The notes: generated by a model not told the origin, from the letters alone. Numbered from the stretch's first letter, positions 1-12,789 are shown. The stretch is 64,000 bases of DNA from Patagioenas fasciata (GCF_037038585.1 NC_092520.1:2983501-3047500), one strand, 5' to 3'. A program made the numbers and translations.

Positions 1-142
1 ACAGCCCCAACCTTCAAGAACAGACTGGACAACGTCCTCAGACACACGGTGTGAACTGTGGGGTTGTCCTGTGCAGGGACGGGAGTTGGACTCCATGATC
101 CTTGTGGGTCCCTTCCAACCCAGGACATTCTGTGATTCTGTA
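1..142 (+). mobile_element. CR1 LINE 3' end (type D tail), cut by window start
   Basis: The piece reads through GACAACGTCCTCAGACACAC to the terminal TTCCAACCCAGGACATTCTG and ends with ATTCTGTG octamers. It is the same subfamily as 42970-43192. Confidence 0.85.
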
Positions 143-565
143 ATTTTCACTGACATTTTCACATGGCAAACCAAGAGTTACAAAACTCAGATGTCCCTAG
201 TGTGAAGGGCAGGCTGGAACCCCGAAACTCAGCTGTCGATGAGACCTCGGAGAGCATGTTGCCCCATTAGTGCTCAGTCTTGTCCTCTTTCCAACAGCCA
301 TTAGAAGGAACTGCAGGATGGAGGTCAGCCAGCGCTAGGGCACGAAGCCTCCCCAAGGAGCCCTGGTGTTGGATTACAAGTGAGGACGCTGCCTCTTTAA
401 CGCCTTCAGCTTTGTTCTCTGCATTGCAAAGTTGTTTTGCTTCCCCCAGCCCAAACAGAGAGGTGACACAGCTGAAATCTTTCTGAGGTGCAGCTCTGAG
501 ACCAAGGATCTAAGTGTGAAGATCGGCCCTTCCACCAAGTCCTGCTGCAGACTTATCAACTTACA
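143..565. other. Unique intergenic sequence
   Basis: No gene, repeat or motif is recognised. Short frames have no family resemblance. Confidence 0.6.
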
Positions 566-1235
566 TCACCCTCAAGATCATCAAGTCCAACTGTTCCCCC
601 ACCCCTGGCACTGCCCCATGTCCCTGAGAACCTCATGTCCGTCTGTCCAACCCTCCAGGGATGGTGACTCCAGCACTGCCCTGGGCAGCCTGTTCCAATG
701 CCCCACAGCCCTTTGGGGAAGAAATTGTTCCCACATCCAACCTCAACCTCCCCTGGCGCAACTTGAGGCCGTTTCCTCTGCTCCTGGCGCTTGTTCCTGG
801 GGAGCAGAGCCCGACCCCCCTGGCTCCAAGCTCCTTTCAGGCAGTTCAGAGATCAGAAGGTCTCCCCTCAGCTCCTGTTCTCCAGCTGAACCCCCCAGGT
901 CCCTCAGCCGCTCCCATCACACTTGTGCTCCAGCCCCTCACCAGCTCTGTTCCCTTCTCTCAACTTGCTCCAGCACCTCAAGGCCTTTCTTGGCGTGAGT
1001 GGCCCAAAACTGCCCCCAGGATTGGCGATTTGGCCTCCCCAGGTCCCAGCACAGGGACGGTCACTGCCCTGGGCCTGCTGGCCACACCAGTGCTGGTCCC
1101 AGCCAGGATGCTGGTGGCCTCTTGGCCACCTGGGCACACGCTGGCTCATGTTCAGCCGCTGGCACCAACACCCCCAGCTCCTTTTCCACCGGGCACTTTC
1201 CAGCCGCTCTTCCCCGAGCCTGGGGGCTGAGCTGA
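566..1235 (-). mobile_element. CR1 LINE fragment, 3' part of ORF2 (type A tail)
   Basis: In reverse complement it encodes the end of the CR1 reverse-transcriptase ORF, broken by stops and frameshifts, followed by the GGACATGAGGTTCTCAGG-type tail. It is about 670 bases, 5'-truncated. Plus-strand frames here are antisense shadows. Confidence 0.9.
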
Positions 1236-1589
1236 CTGAAATCAGTGACAGAAGGCGTGGGGAGCAAAACCAGTTGGCAAAACACAGTTGCAGTGGATAA
1301 GTCACTCGTGTCCTCTCCTCCACAGCCAGACGTTCTCCTCCACCCCTGTGCAAGAGAGAAGAAGCTTGTGAGCATCGCCCAGACATCCGTCCACAGCATT
1401 AGGAAATGTTTGCTGATGGGAGGAAAAGCTCCTCAGCCTTTGTCTCCAATGCGCTGTGGCGTCTTTGTGAAAAATATAAAAGGGGTGTAATTTTTTGGCA
1501 TGGTATTTCTCCTGCTGTAATTATTGCCTTTAGTCACCTCATTACCAAGCAGAGAACAGAGCATAAGGCTGGAGGTAGCAGCACAGTGG
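1236..1589. other. Unique sequence between two CR1s
   Basis: Nothing recognised. The open frame that enters the next CR1 starts here by chance. Confidence 0.6.
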
Positions 1590-2205
1590 GGAGAAGGAAC
1601 ATCCTTGGGTGTATTACAAGAGGGGTGGTCAGTAGGTCGAGAGAGGTCCTCCTTGCCCTCTATTCCGCCCTGGTGAGACCCCATCTGGAATATTGTGTCC
1701 AGTTCTGGGCCCCTCAGTTCCAGAAGGACAGGGAACTGCTGGAGAGGGTCCAGCGCAGGGCAACAAAGATGATTAAGGGAGTGGAGCATCTCCCTTATGA
1801 AGAAAGGCTGAGGGAGCTGGGGCTCTTTAGTTTGGACAAGAGGAGACTGAGGGGTGACCTTATTAATGTTTATAAATATATAAAGGGTGAGTGCCATGAG
1901 GATGGGGTCAGGCTCTTCTCAGTGGCAAACAATGATAGGACAAGGGGCAATGGGATCAAGCTGGAACACAAGAGTTTCCACTTAAATTTGAGAAAGAACT
2001 TCTTCTCAGTGAGGGTAACAGAGCACTGGAACAGGCTACCCAGGGAGGTTGTGGAGTCTCCTTCCCTGGAGACATTCAAAGCCGCCTGGACACCTTCCTG
2101 TGCGACCTCACCTAGGTGTTCCTGCTCCAGCAGGGGGATTGGACTAGATGATCTTTTGAGGTCCCTTCCAATCCCAAACATACTGTGATACTGTGATACT
2201 GTGAT
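1590..2205 (+). mobile_element. CR1 LINE 3' end with mostly open ORF2 C-terminus (type C tail)
   Basis: A single frame stays open across the C-terminal part of the CR1 polymerase ([20 protein letters not shown] ... [20 protein letters not shown]). A one-base loss just after this moves the last dozen codons out of frame. The copy ends with GGTCCCTTCCAATCCC and three ACTGTGAT octamers. The 5' part is missing. Confidence 0.92.
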
Positions 2206-2600
2206 GGAGATTTTGGGCTGTGTTTTCTCACTCTCTGCCTTGGGGCATTCGTATTTTTTTCCCTCCAGGACCAGCTTCCCAGCAGAAAATCAAAAGCCAC
2301 ATGAAGAGGTAACAGGAGAAAAACAGCAGCAGGAAGAGCTTTCAATCAGCCCCACACCAAGATCACCATCAGGCGGAGAGGCTTTGGCCAGATGAGCTAA
2401 TTAAGCATGAACATCCTTTGTTACAGCAGCCCCTGTGCTGCTGTGGTTTGGGGCAAAAAAGCAGCAGCAGGAAGCGAGGAGCCTGAAATTTGGCATCGTG
2501 GCACTTTCCCCCTCTCCACTTTTTTCAATATAAAGCAGCAAAAATGGCTCTTGTGGGATCGGTGCTGACCTGGGACATGGAGAACCCACACTGTTCCTTG
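2206..2600. other. Unique sequence between CR1s
   Basis: Nothing recognised. Confidence 0.55.
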
Positions 2601-2857
2601 CTTGCAGGACAGAGGAACAAAATGGCCTCAGATTGCACCAAGAGAGTTTGAGGTTGGATGTTGGGAACAGTTTCTTCCCCAAAGGGCTGTGGGGCATTGG
2701 AACAGGCTGCCCAGGGCAGTGCTGGAGTCACCATCCCTGGAGGGTTGGACAGACGGACATGAGGTTCTCAGGACATGGGGCAGGGACAGGGGTGGGTTAT
2801 GGTTGGAATCAATCTTGAGGGTCTTTTCCAATTGAAATGATTCTCTGATTCTATGAA
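2601..2857 (+). mobile_element. CR1 LINE 3' end (type A tail)
   Basis: The copy begins in the CAGAGGAA...GCCTCA block and ends TTTTCCAATTGAAATGATTC plus octamers. It is 5'-truncated and non-coding. Confidence 0.88.
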
Positions 2858-2887
2858 AATCAAACACTTTTTCTGCACTTTCTACCC

Positions 2888-3236
2888 CATGACCTCATTA
2901 ATGTTTATAAATATATGAAGGGTGAGTGTCAGGAGGATGGAGCCAGGCTCTTCTCGGTGACAACCAATGATAGGACAAGGGGCAATGGGTACAAACTGGA
3001 ACACAAGAGGTTCCACTTAAATTTGAGAAGAAACTTGTTCCTGGTGAGGGTGGCAGAGCCTGGCCCAGGCTGCCCAGGGAGGTTGTGGAGTCTCCTTCTC
3101 TGCAGACATTCAAACCCGCCTGGACACCTTCCTGTGGAACCTCAGCTGGGTGTTCCTGCTCCATGGGGGGATTGCACTGGATGAGCTTTCCAGGTCCCTT
3201 CCAACCGCTGACATTCTGGGGTTCTGTGATCCTGAG
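2888..3236 (+). mobile_element. CR1 LINE 3' end (type C tail)
   Basis: It starts in the polymerase C-terminus at TGACCTCATTAATGTTTATA and ends with GGTCCCTTCCAACC and a degenerate octamer tail. It lies directly after the previous CR1 in the same orientation. Confidence 0.88.
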
Positions 3237-6200
3237 CACACACCCCATGCATGCACATCCACATCCCTCTCAGCAGCAACCTGAGCTCTCCACGTCCTCC
3301 CATGTCACGTAACCACCGTTAAACCACAAGCTGCCATTTCAGGGAGCACATGGAAAATCAGGTAACGGCCTTTGCGACCGACCTTATCTCAGCGCATCTG
3401 GTACAAATGCACCCATAAATCATGGTAAAACGTGGCGCGCAGGGGAAAACAGCCGCCTCCTGCCCTCTGCTTTTTTCCTGGAGCTTGAAAGCTGATTAAG
3501 AATCACTTACTTAAGCTGATGGGTTTCAAGTGATACAACCAGGGCAAACTGCTCTCCTCGAGATGCCCATTAAAGTTTCAATTTACGTACCTCGCACAGA
3601 GCCGGAGGGCTGGGGCGTGAGCCGCTGGAATGACCTCTGTTAGCAGCCAGTCAGTTCATTAAATAGTAAAGAGCCAAACAATTTCCAGCTAAATAGCACA
3701 CCAAGCGTCCTTATTCCATTTCCTGTTTTTAAAGGAAGTATAAATTATTTACTAATGTGCTTAAAGTCCTTTAAGCGAATCCAGGCAGTGAAGCAAAATC
3801 TTGTTTACAGGGGGCGGATGCCCAAAGGAAAGTGTCGAAGAAATGGACCCATTTGTGAGCAGTCGCTAAAACACTGCCAACGATTTATCAGCTTTAATGG
3901 AGATAATGGGCCAGGACTACGATCGAGTCGGGCTGGACTGTTTTGGTAATGTCTCAGTGATCGCGCAGTTTATAGATGAAGTCCAGAAAATTTCTGGTGC
4001 AGAACTTTTAGGTTTTGAACAATTGACACGTTTAGGGATTTTTGCGTTTGAGCCTCGTCACTTGAAAGTTTTAACCACGTTCTCACGCACGTGAAGTCTC
4101 CTCCTGGAGATTCACACGCACGTGTCCGGAGCCGTATTTCACTAAACCACAGTTATTCATCCTTAGCGTAGACCTGAACTGTTTCTGCCCCAGTTTTAAT
4201 CCTGCTCTTGGATTCCTTTAGCAGGGAAGGGGATGGGACTGGGGCAGCCGAGCACTATCTCTGCCTGGAAACACCTTTTCCCCTCCCTATGCTGCAGGAT
4301 CACGCCACCTTCCACTGCTGGACTTAGTCCCCTGTGTTCTTGCCAAGCTAAGAAACAGTAAATCCTCCTGCGTGTGAAACGTTTACAAAAGGTCTGTAAA
4401 CGTGGCCCTGACTCCTGCTCCTCCCGGCCACTTTTCCACTCCATCTCACCGCGTTCTGATGGTTTCCTTGGGCTGGTCCACATGGGAAGGGGCTCACTGG
4501 AGCTGGGCTTGGGCTCCACGGGGACACGACACGTTCCTCAGGGACTTTTGCAGAGCTCGCGGTTGTGAGCAACTTGGCGAGGGGATTTTTAACAGATGTG
4601 GCAATTCAACTCGAACGGGAGCAGCTGCTCCGACTGCAATAAACTATAATACTCTGGCTTTTGCAATAAAACTCCTATCTGAGTCAGACTTTGCAAATGC
4701 TTTACAACTGGTGCTTGCAATTCATCATATCTCTACTCGAATTACTTTCTAGGACTGGTCTTCATTCATTTCATGCAAACTATCTCTTCTTGTCCATCTC
4801 TTCCCTGGGTTTCATTTTCCACAGCTGCTTGCTGGGAAAATTCATTAACTCTGTGGTGTGGCTGATTAAATTGCTGGTTGTAGAGACCGTGATTCGGATG
4901 TTTTTCTTTTCTAGGCCTCTGGCTGCTGTACAAAAAGGTGGTGTGAGGTAGATTTAACTTGGAGCATTGACCTTGGTCTTGTTTCTTGGTGTCACAGCAG
5001 GGCCTGGGAGCTTTGGATGTGGTTTAGGGTCTTGGGAATGTGGGACGGCCAGCCTGTCCCTCTGAGGATGCTGATGGCCAAATTTTGGGACCCCTCTCAG
5101 GACATATGGAGACAACAGCGTCTTGCAGACACAAGGTTGGGTCGGTGCATCAAGCTGTAGTTTCATGCGCTGTCCTGGCACCCAGATTTTGTCTCGGCTG
5201 AGCAGAACTGATGGAAACGAGTCTGGGCAATGTGTCTGAACAGATCTACATCCACGTCGGTGTTTTGTGTTGTTCGTGCTCAAATTATTCTGTTTTAGGG
5301 GAATGGTTCGTTTGCCATGAAACACTCCACTGATTAAGGGAGGTGAAGAGACCTTCTGCCCTTGGCTTCTTGTAGATGTGATCCTGGTCCCCTCCTCTGG
5401 TCCCAGCAGCATTGGGCTGCCACAACACAGCTCCTGGCCCACCCCGGGGCCTCAGCTTGAGCTGAGGTTTCTGCTCTGTTCTCCGTTTCCCATCGCAGGC
5501 ATTCAACCCTGGGACCACTCCATGACAGGAGAGCTTCCTCACCACCAAGAAATGTGGTCAGAGCTGATGGGTGTAAATGCTTTTTTTTCCCTCCTTTAAG
5601 TGATTTGGTTATTCCTGTAATCATCACATGTCTTCCATCTGATTTTCCTTGCCATCTGATTTTCATCATTCCTGACCATCAGATTTCTCACTGCTGGGGG
5701 CAGCTCTTTCCTTGCAGAGGCCATCTCGGTTCTCCACAGCTCCTCCTTGCTCTTCCTCAGGCCTTCAGGTGTCCAGGGGGCCCTTAGTCTGGTGTCACAG
5801 GTCCAGGAGTCTCTGTCCTGACACCGTCCTACCGGGAGACAGCAGGTTCAGTTGGCTTCAGTCAATAAATCTGTATCCAGATGGATCCTTCCAAGCAGCC
5901 GCCCTTTCCTTTATCACCAGCTCCATCCCTACAGCTGCAGGCAGACAAGCTCAGCTGCTGTGAAAGGAGTGATCTTAGGGGTGGAAGTGCCATCCCTCCA
6001 ACAGCCCAAAAAGCTCATTCGGAAAGGAGGCGAATTCTTGGGGCTTGGAAGAGTGAGGACCTGCTCTTGAGAGGTGCTTTTGGGGTCTGCTGCAGATGGA
6101 GACAGGGTCTCTGTTGAGGTTGTAATCCCCCTGTAGCATGGCCCCAAGGCCTGTGCCACAGCTTGTTTTGGCAGGAAGAAAATCAGGAGAAAGAGGAGGT

Positions 6201-6506
6201 TTCTGAACTCCTGAGGTATATCCAGAGAGGTGATGGGGCTTCTCCTGTCCTGGGTGGGGACCCAGCTCGTAGCTCGAAATCCCGCAGGTATCTGAACCCA
6301 AGAGACCACAGGACCGATGTTTTACCTCCCTCTCATTAAATTCACTTTGCATCTTGCTCTGTGGGCACAGGTGGAAGAGCCAGATTGGGCTGCGGCTGCC
6401 CCATGTCGCAGGGGAACGGGTGTCTCGGTGCAGCAGGAAGGGGCAGGCCCTGTGCTTCTGTCCAGGTGCCGTTTTGATGATGCTGAGGCTGTTCCCTTGT
6501 GTTTTA
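3237..6506. other. Unique intergenic sequence, CR1-free
   Basis: This is 3.3 kb without recognised genes or repeats. The part at about 3310-4150 is AT-rich with several CpGs and homeobox-like ATTA/ATAAA sites and could be a conserved non-coding element. No exon-like frame is seen. Confidence 0.55.
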
Positions 6507-6780
6507 GAATCAGAGAATCATTTTGGTTGGAAAAGCCCCTCAAGATCATCGAGTCCAGCTGTTAACCCACCCCTGGCACTGCCCCATGTCCCTGAGAACC
6601 TCATGTCCGTCTGTCCAACCCTCCAGGGATGGTGACTCCAGCACTGCCCTGGGCAGCCTGTTCCAATGCCCCACAGCCCTTTGGGGAAGAAATTGTTCCC
6701 CACATCCAACCTCAGCCTCCCCTGGCGCAACTTGAGGCCGTTTCCTCTGCTCCTGGCGCTTGTTCCTGAGAAGAGCCCAA
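6507..6780 (-). mobile_element. CR1 LINE 3' end (type A tail)
   Basis: The reverse complement carries the type A tail (octamer end at about 6507) and about 270 bases of ORF2 end. It is truncated at GCGCTTGTTCCTGAG. Confidence 0.88.
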
Positions 6781-7314
6781 CCTCCCCCTCGCTACACCCT
6801 CCTTTCACGTAGTTGCAGAAAGCAATTTTCTTCCTTTTGCAAAGCCAGCATGGTCCTTGGATACCTGCAGGATCTCCCTGCAGCACCAGCAATATTTTGC
6901 TGCATGAAAGCAGCAGCAATGGCAATCAGGCACCTTCCCATGCAGGACGTTTGCTCCCAAAACAACCTTTTGCCATCACCCAGGGAAAACACGGGTCATC
7001 CTAAAATCCAGCGTGCCTGTGAGCCGCGAAAGCTGCCGGCTGTCCTGGCCCCTTCACTGCAAAGGGCTGCCAGCCCCTCCTGGATGTTCTGAACGGGAGC
7101 CAGGTTCCCGGGGAGAAAACGCGGGGATTCCAGTTTAATTGAGCCTGTTCAATGGCCTTGGGCTGCTATAAACCATGTCGCTGTCTGGGCAATGAAAGGA
7201 GCCGGGGGGGGCAGGACAGCTCCTGATTCCCAAACCTGCTCCACGTCGGCATCCCCCACAGCGAGGAAACCTGCTGCAGCTCCAGCCGACCAACCGGCCT
7301 CGCTGGGGCTGGGA
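6781..7314. other. Unique intergenic sequence
   Basis: Nothing recognised. Confidence 0.55.
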
Positions 7315-7560
7315 ATCATAGAATCATGGAATAATTTGGGTTGGAAAGGGCCTTCCCAGCTCCCCCAGTGCCACCCCTGCCATGAGCAGGGACATCTTCA
7401 CCAGCTCAGGTTGCGCAGAGCCCCGTCCAGCCTGGCCTGGGATGTCTCCAGCGATGGTTCATCCACCACCTCTCTGCCCAACCTGGGCCAGGCTCTCACC
7501 ACCCCCATTGTAAAAAAATGTCTTCCTTACATCTGGCCTGAACAACAACCCTTTGCTTTG
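7315..7560 (-). mobile_element. CR1 LINE 3' end (type B tail)
   Basis: The reverse complement ends with GGTGAAGATGTCCCTGCTCA, the Gly-rich tail and octamers. It is 5'-truncated to about 245 bases. Confidence 0.88.
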
Positions 7561-9225
7561 CTGGACCAGCACTGAGCTCTCCAGGATGAAGGGTGCAGGC
7601 ACATCACAGCTTTTCCAGAATGCTGCCAGCTTCCATTTCGGCAGGGACGGAGCGGAGGTGAATCCATCCCCGCTGGGTTGTAGACAGCATCTTGGAGCAT
7701 CACCACTTATCTCTGGGAATCGCACTGGCCGGCTCAGGCTGCAGACAGCCCGAGCCGAGGGAGGAATCCCACGTTACTATTTGTGGAAGGGACTGAAATG
7801 TTCCCGGCTGTGAAGGCCCCGGCTCGGAGCCCACTGGCTTAGCCGGGCTGTGTCTGGGGGGAGAGGGGACATTCCCTTGCTGCCTAACGCCACCAAGGCC
7901 CCTGCTTTGTACCAGGGTGCAGCTTGACCCCGACTCTGGTTGTCAATGCTGACCCTGAAATGCTGACACAACACATAGTTTCTCCTTAATAGGGCATGGA
8001 AAAGGCAATTCACGTCAGGGCCAGGCTTTTTTGCTAATGTTGTGCCTTTCCCTGTCTTTATATGATCCAGAAATACATGGGTTGAACCCTCCTGGATAAA
8101 CTCAGCATAAAAAAAAAAGATTATCTTGGGCAGATACTTCCTGTTCTGGAAGCATCGTGGTCCCAAGCTGGGAACCAGCAGAGTGGGTTTTGTGCAGGTT
8201 CGGAGGGTCTTTTCTTAAAAATGGTTTGAGCCCCTGGTTAACAGGCTCTTGGGCTCAGATCCCTGGACAGAGACATCCTCAGCTCCTGGTCACTTCTCCA
8301 AACCAGTGTCTGATGGTCTGGCATTACCCTGGGGTGAGGATCTCAAACGCAGATGTTCCTTCAGCTTGTCCCCAATTGCCACCCCCAGACTTGACCACCT
8401 TCATGGCCATTTGAACAAGATGTTCCTGCCTGGTCCCATCCCCCTCCCACAATTTGCTGCTCTCTCTTTGATGCTCACAGGCTGCTGTGGAGCTGGGCTG
8501 GAGCAGAGAAACGAGCAGGGTTTTAAATAACCTCCCCCAAAATATATGTGTGTTTGTGTTGGATCGTTTCTGGGAGCTGGTTCACAGCGGGGCTCCAGAA
8601 ACAGCGAGATGGGTTGTGGAGGGGGGAGGAAGGGGCAGGGGTGAGGGAGGAAAGAGGGGGAGCGACTCTCAGCCTCTTTGCTGCCAGGGAAAATGCGACA
8701 CTGCACCACACTGGAAAAAAAAAAGGAAAGGCTTTCCCACAGATGAGATTTCTCCTGCTGATCTTGTGTGTCAGTGATGGGCTGGGGAAAAGTCACACAC
8801 ACACTCACTCTTGTTTGGGTGTGCTGCTGTGTCTCTCAGTCCTGTGGTCCATCCAGACGGATTAGAGATGTTTGAGGTACATCCCTGGCCTTTTGGCTTT
8901 AGTATCTCCTGCTAAGGTGGTGCCCCGTGGTATCTTCCTACCTGCATTAAATCCCAGGCATCCTCCTGAACTCGCCTGCAGCTCGGCTCCAGCTCCTCTT
9001 GCGGATGAGGCTCAGCTGGTCCCTCTGAGGACGGTGAGAAGTGACCTGCAGATTCAGATAGGGGGACAGAAATGAGGGCACTTTACAGCCAGGACGATTT
9101 CTTGCAGATGTAGGGTTGAATGAAGCATCAGTGGTGATTTATACAGTGCTAGGAAGGGAGCAACGCCTCTTCTGCCATCTGTACATGAGCTGGCTTTGTC
9201 TGTGCCCAGGGATGCAGCTGGAGGA
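7561..9225. other. Unique intergenic sequence
   Basis: No gene is seen. It contains the G-quadruplex motif at 8621, a short A-run near 8712 and a short CA tract near 8796. Confidence 0.55.
8621..8647 (+). other. Putative G-quadruplex motif
   Basis: Four G-runs (6, 4, 4 and 3) are separated by loops of 5, 2 and 3 bases on the + strand. It fits the standard G3+N1-7 pattern. No gene is adjacent. Confidence 0.55.
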
Positions 9226-9655
9226 TCACAGAATCCATTGAATCCAACCATAACCCACCCCTGGCACTGCCCCATGTCCCTGAGAACCTCATTTCCGTCT
9301 GTCCAACCCTCCAGGGATGGTGACTCCAGCACTGCCCTGGGCAGCCTGTTCCAATGCCCCACAGCCCTTTGGGGAAGAAATTGTTCCCCACATCCAACCT
9401 CAACCTCCCCTGGCGCAACTTGAGGCCGTTTCCTCTGCTCCTGGCGCTTGTTCCTGGGGAGCAGAGCCCGACCCCCCCTGGCTCCAAGCTCCTTTCAGGC
9501 AGTTCAGAGATCAGAAGGTCTCCCCCTCCCAGGTCCTCTTCCACAGGGCACTTTCCAGCTGCTCCTTCCCCGAGCCTGTAGCGCTGCCTGGGGTTGCTGT
9601 GGCCCAAGTGCAGGATCCAGCACTTGGCCTTGGTGAACCTCAGACTACTGGCCTC
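9226..9655 (-). mobile_element. CR1 LINE 3' part (type A tail) with internal deletion
   Basis: Type A tail and ORF2 end. Relative to 10731-11625 about 260 bases are missing near 9527, where the AGGTCTCCC block passes directly to the CAGGTCCTCTTCCACAGGGC block. Non-coding. Confidence 0.88.
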
Positions 9656-10730
9656 AGAAAAGCAGCAAGAGCTCACAAACACCTCAACAGCTATTTCTGT
9701 CCACACTACAGGAGGCCGATCTAAGCCCTGAGGTCTCAGTGCCCCCTAAAACCTGGTTGCAGCCTGGCCACAGTCTCACTCCCCAGGGGAGAGATGAGGA
9801 AGAGATAGATGGAGTTGTGGCTCCTAATTTATGCAAGAGGAAATCCCCATGGACAGCAACTGGCACTTGAGGAGCATGGAGATGAAAAGAGAGGGAGGAT
9901 GGGGCCTCTAGAGAGACCAGCAAGATTAGTGTGTTTTGGCAGCCTGAGAGTGAGGGAAGAGTTGGAGCAGAGGACGGTGGGCACAACTGGAGTGGGGAAG
10001 GAGGGACAGGAGTGAGGGACAGCATCTTCTGCCGTGTCCCTTCAATCTGGAGAGATCCCGGCCCTCTGCAGAGGGTGGGGAGAGAGGGTGAGGGGTGGAG
10101 GGTGAGAGTGAGCCAAGCTTGAGCTGTTGCAGATGAAGGGAAGGAGCTGGTTGAGGGGAGGGTGTGATGGTTGGACACACCAGGAGTGAGAGAAAGGCGT
10201 TCGGTGACAACAAGAGGGGGCACAAGTCCCTCACTGGTAGCTGACCTGGCAAAGTGGACCATGGGCTGCTCCAGACAGGCTCTGTCTTGCCGATGTCTCC
10301 GTCACCCCTTAAATCTCGGACAAACGAATCCCTGGGGAAGAGGGAAATGAGGAGAAACACGAAGCTTTTCCCACCCTGGTCGCCGTCTCCACTGACATCT
10401 AGTGGCAAAATAATCTTTCCCCTGTCAGAGAGAAGAGCTGGCTCCTTCCAGCCACTGCGGCCTCCCCACTGCTCCCTGCAGTGATATTGGGCTGCGTGTT
10501 GGAAGGAGAGGTGTTTACCAGCGCTTTACTGGTCATACTGGTATTCCCTGCATGGTTACGTCTCAATGAGGCAACTCTGAGTAAACTGGTCCGTGTCAGA
10601 CACCTCACACTCCCAGGTGGGAAAGGTCCTGCTCTCTGTCCTCGCTCGGAGGGTCGGTACCAGCTCTGGAGCGGAGCTGCCTCCTCCTTGCTGTTCCCAG
10701 AGTGATGCTGATTGTCACCTGACACATATA
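9656..10730. other. Unique, partly purine-rich intergenic sequence
   Basis: The + strand at about 9780-10170 is GA-rich, which opens long Ser/Pro/Leu-rich frames on the minus strand. These match no known family and are judged non-coding. Confidence 0.55.
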
Positions 10731-11625
10731 TAGAATCATAGAATCATTGCAGTTGGAAGAGATCCTCAGGATCATCGAGTCCAACCATTAACCCACCCCT
10801 GGCACTGCCCCATGTCCTGAGAACCTCATGTCCGTCTGTCCAACCCTCCAGGGATGGTGACTCCAGCACTGCCCTGGGCAGCCTGTTCCAATACCCCACA
10901 GCCCTTTGGGGAAGAAATTGGTCCCCACATCCAACCTCATCCTCCCCTGGGACAACTTGAGGCCGTTTCCTCTGCTCCTGGCGCTTGTTCCTGGGGAGCA
11001 GAGCCCGACCCCCCTGGCTCCAAGCTCCTTTCAGGCAGTTCAGAGATCAGAAGGTCTCCCCTCAGCTCCTGTTCTCCAGCTGAACCCCCCAGGTCCCTCA
11101 GCCGCTCCCATCACACTTGTGCTCCAGCCCCTCACCAGCTCCGTTCCCTTCTCTCAACTTGCTCCAGCACCTCAAGGCCTTTTTTGGTGTGAGGGGCCCA
11201 AAACTGCCCCCAGGATTGGCGGTTTGTCCTCCCCAGGTCCCAGCACAGGGACGGTCACTGCCCTGGGCCTGCTGGCCACACCAGTGCTGGTCCCAGCCAG
11301 GATGCTGGTGGCCTCTTGGCCACCTGGGCACACGCTGGCTCACGTTCAGCCGCTGGCACCAACACCCCCAGCTCCTTTTCCGCCGGGCACTTTCCAGCCG
11401 CTCTTCCCCGAGCCTGTAGCGCTGCCTGGGGTTGCTGTGACCCCAGTGCAGGACCCGGCACTTGGCCCTGGTGAACCTCAGACAATTGGCCTCAGCCCAT
11501 CGATCCAGCCGGGCCAGACCCCTCTGTATGGCCTTCCCACCCCCCAGCACATCAACACTCCACCCACCTTGCTGTCACCTGCAAACTCATTGAGGGTGCA
11601 CTCGATCCCCTCATGGTTCCCCTTA
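10731..11625 (-). mobile_element. CR1 LINE 3' part (type A tail), longest copy here
   Basis: About 890 bases run from octamers at 10731 through the tail and the C-terminal third of ORF2 to the block TGCAAACTCATTGAGGGTGC. It has few indels and so looks relatively young. The 334-codon plus-strand frame over it is antisense. Confidence 0.92.
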
Positions 11626-12779
11626 TGGGGACCTTTGCTCTTCAGCTTTGCACAGCTTGAGCAGTTTAGCCCAAAAACGGAGGCAGTGGGGGAGACAGAG
11701 GATCAGATGGAGTTATTTACAGAGCCATTAAGTGATGTTTTCTTATTTCTTCTTTCTTGTTTTTTGATAATTCTAACATTACTTTCTTCTTCTATTGCAA
11801 AGATGCAATGGCATCTTTGCATTCATGGCTGTGCAATGCCCCTGCCTTCACCCATGGCCACTTATTTTCTGCAAGGCTTCCCAAAAGAAGCCTTACAAAA
11901 AGACAAATAGCTCATTTTGACCTTTTTGTTTTGCCCTCATTCCCCTGTCTGGTGGCTCCTTTCCAGGAGGTTTGCAAGGCAGAAATTCCCTTTGCTGACT
12001 CTTCCCAACCAGACCGTATTTACCCACCGGTGTGCGGGTATTTTCGTGTATTATTTCTACCCGTTATTATAATTTCTATTTGAAGTGGCACAACCAAACC
12101 CCTGTAATCCCCTACAAACCCTGGACCATTTATAATAATAACAATAAAAAAGCCACTTTCCCCATCTTTGACCACCATAGGAGAAATCCCATCTTACTGG
12201 TACTAATTTAACCCAGTGCCCAGACTGCAGAGGTAATAATATGATTATAGGAGGAAAAAAAACCCACAGAAGATCTGCCCTGGAGCCACAACTGTCCTGT
12301 TGGCCGAATTATTTGTCTTTTAGCAAGGTATAGAGCCCTTGAGATGCTGCATACATAGAGCAGGAAAGAGCTGCAATGGCTTTGAGTTTACAAATAGATA
12401 TCATTCATATTTACAGTTAACTATTGATAGTTAATAGCTATTGTCAACATTTACATACAGCAGCAAAGTATGGGGTAACAGTAGAGCATCCTCTGATAGC
12501 AAAGGCTCCTCGTTTTCCCCTGGAAATTAACCAAATAACCTGTGATTTTCACACCTTTTTCCTCACGAGCTCTGAGTGCCTAAAAAATAAAGGTTAAAAA
12601 GACTGTTAGGGTGGGCTGTGCTGCACCCCTCACCTCAGGCTGCGCTCCCCGCACCTCAGGCTGCGCTCCCTCACAGCACCGTGAAGAGAGAGTGTCTTTA
12701 CTACCAGAGAACGCCCCTAGGTAGCAAATCGGGGTGGATTATATCGGTTTTGTAGCCGCTTTAATGCGGGTTGTGGGCG
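11626..12779. other. AT-rich sequence upstream of the RPS3 promoter
   Basis: No exon is recognised. A short tandem duplication (CACCTCAGGCTGCGCTCCC, two copies) lies at about 12630-12672. Confidence 0.55.
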
Positions 12780-12789
12780 TTCACAGCCT

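Noticed and set aside
9684-10262. 192-codon minus-strand Ser/Pro/Leu-rich frame
   Set aside because: Produced by a GA-rich + strand. It has no recognised domain and no splice context.
10906-11910. 334-codon plus-strand frame
   Set aside because: It is antisense to a long type A CR1. The same peptide recurs over every minus-strand type A CR1 in the window.
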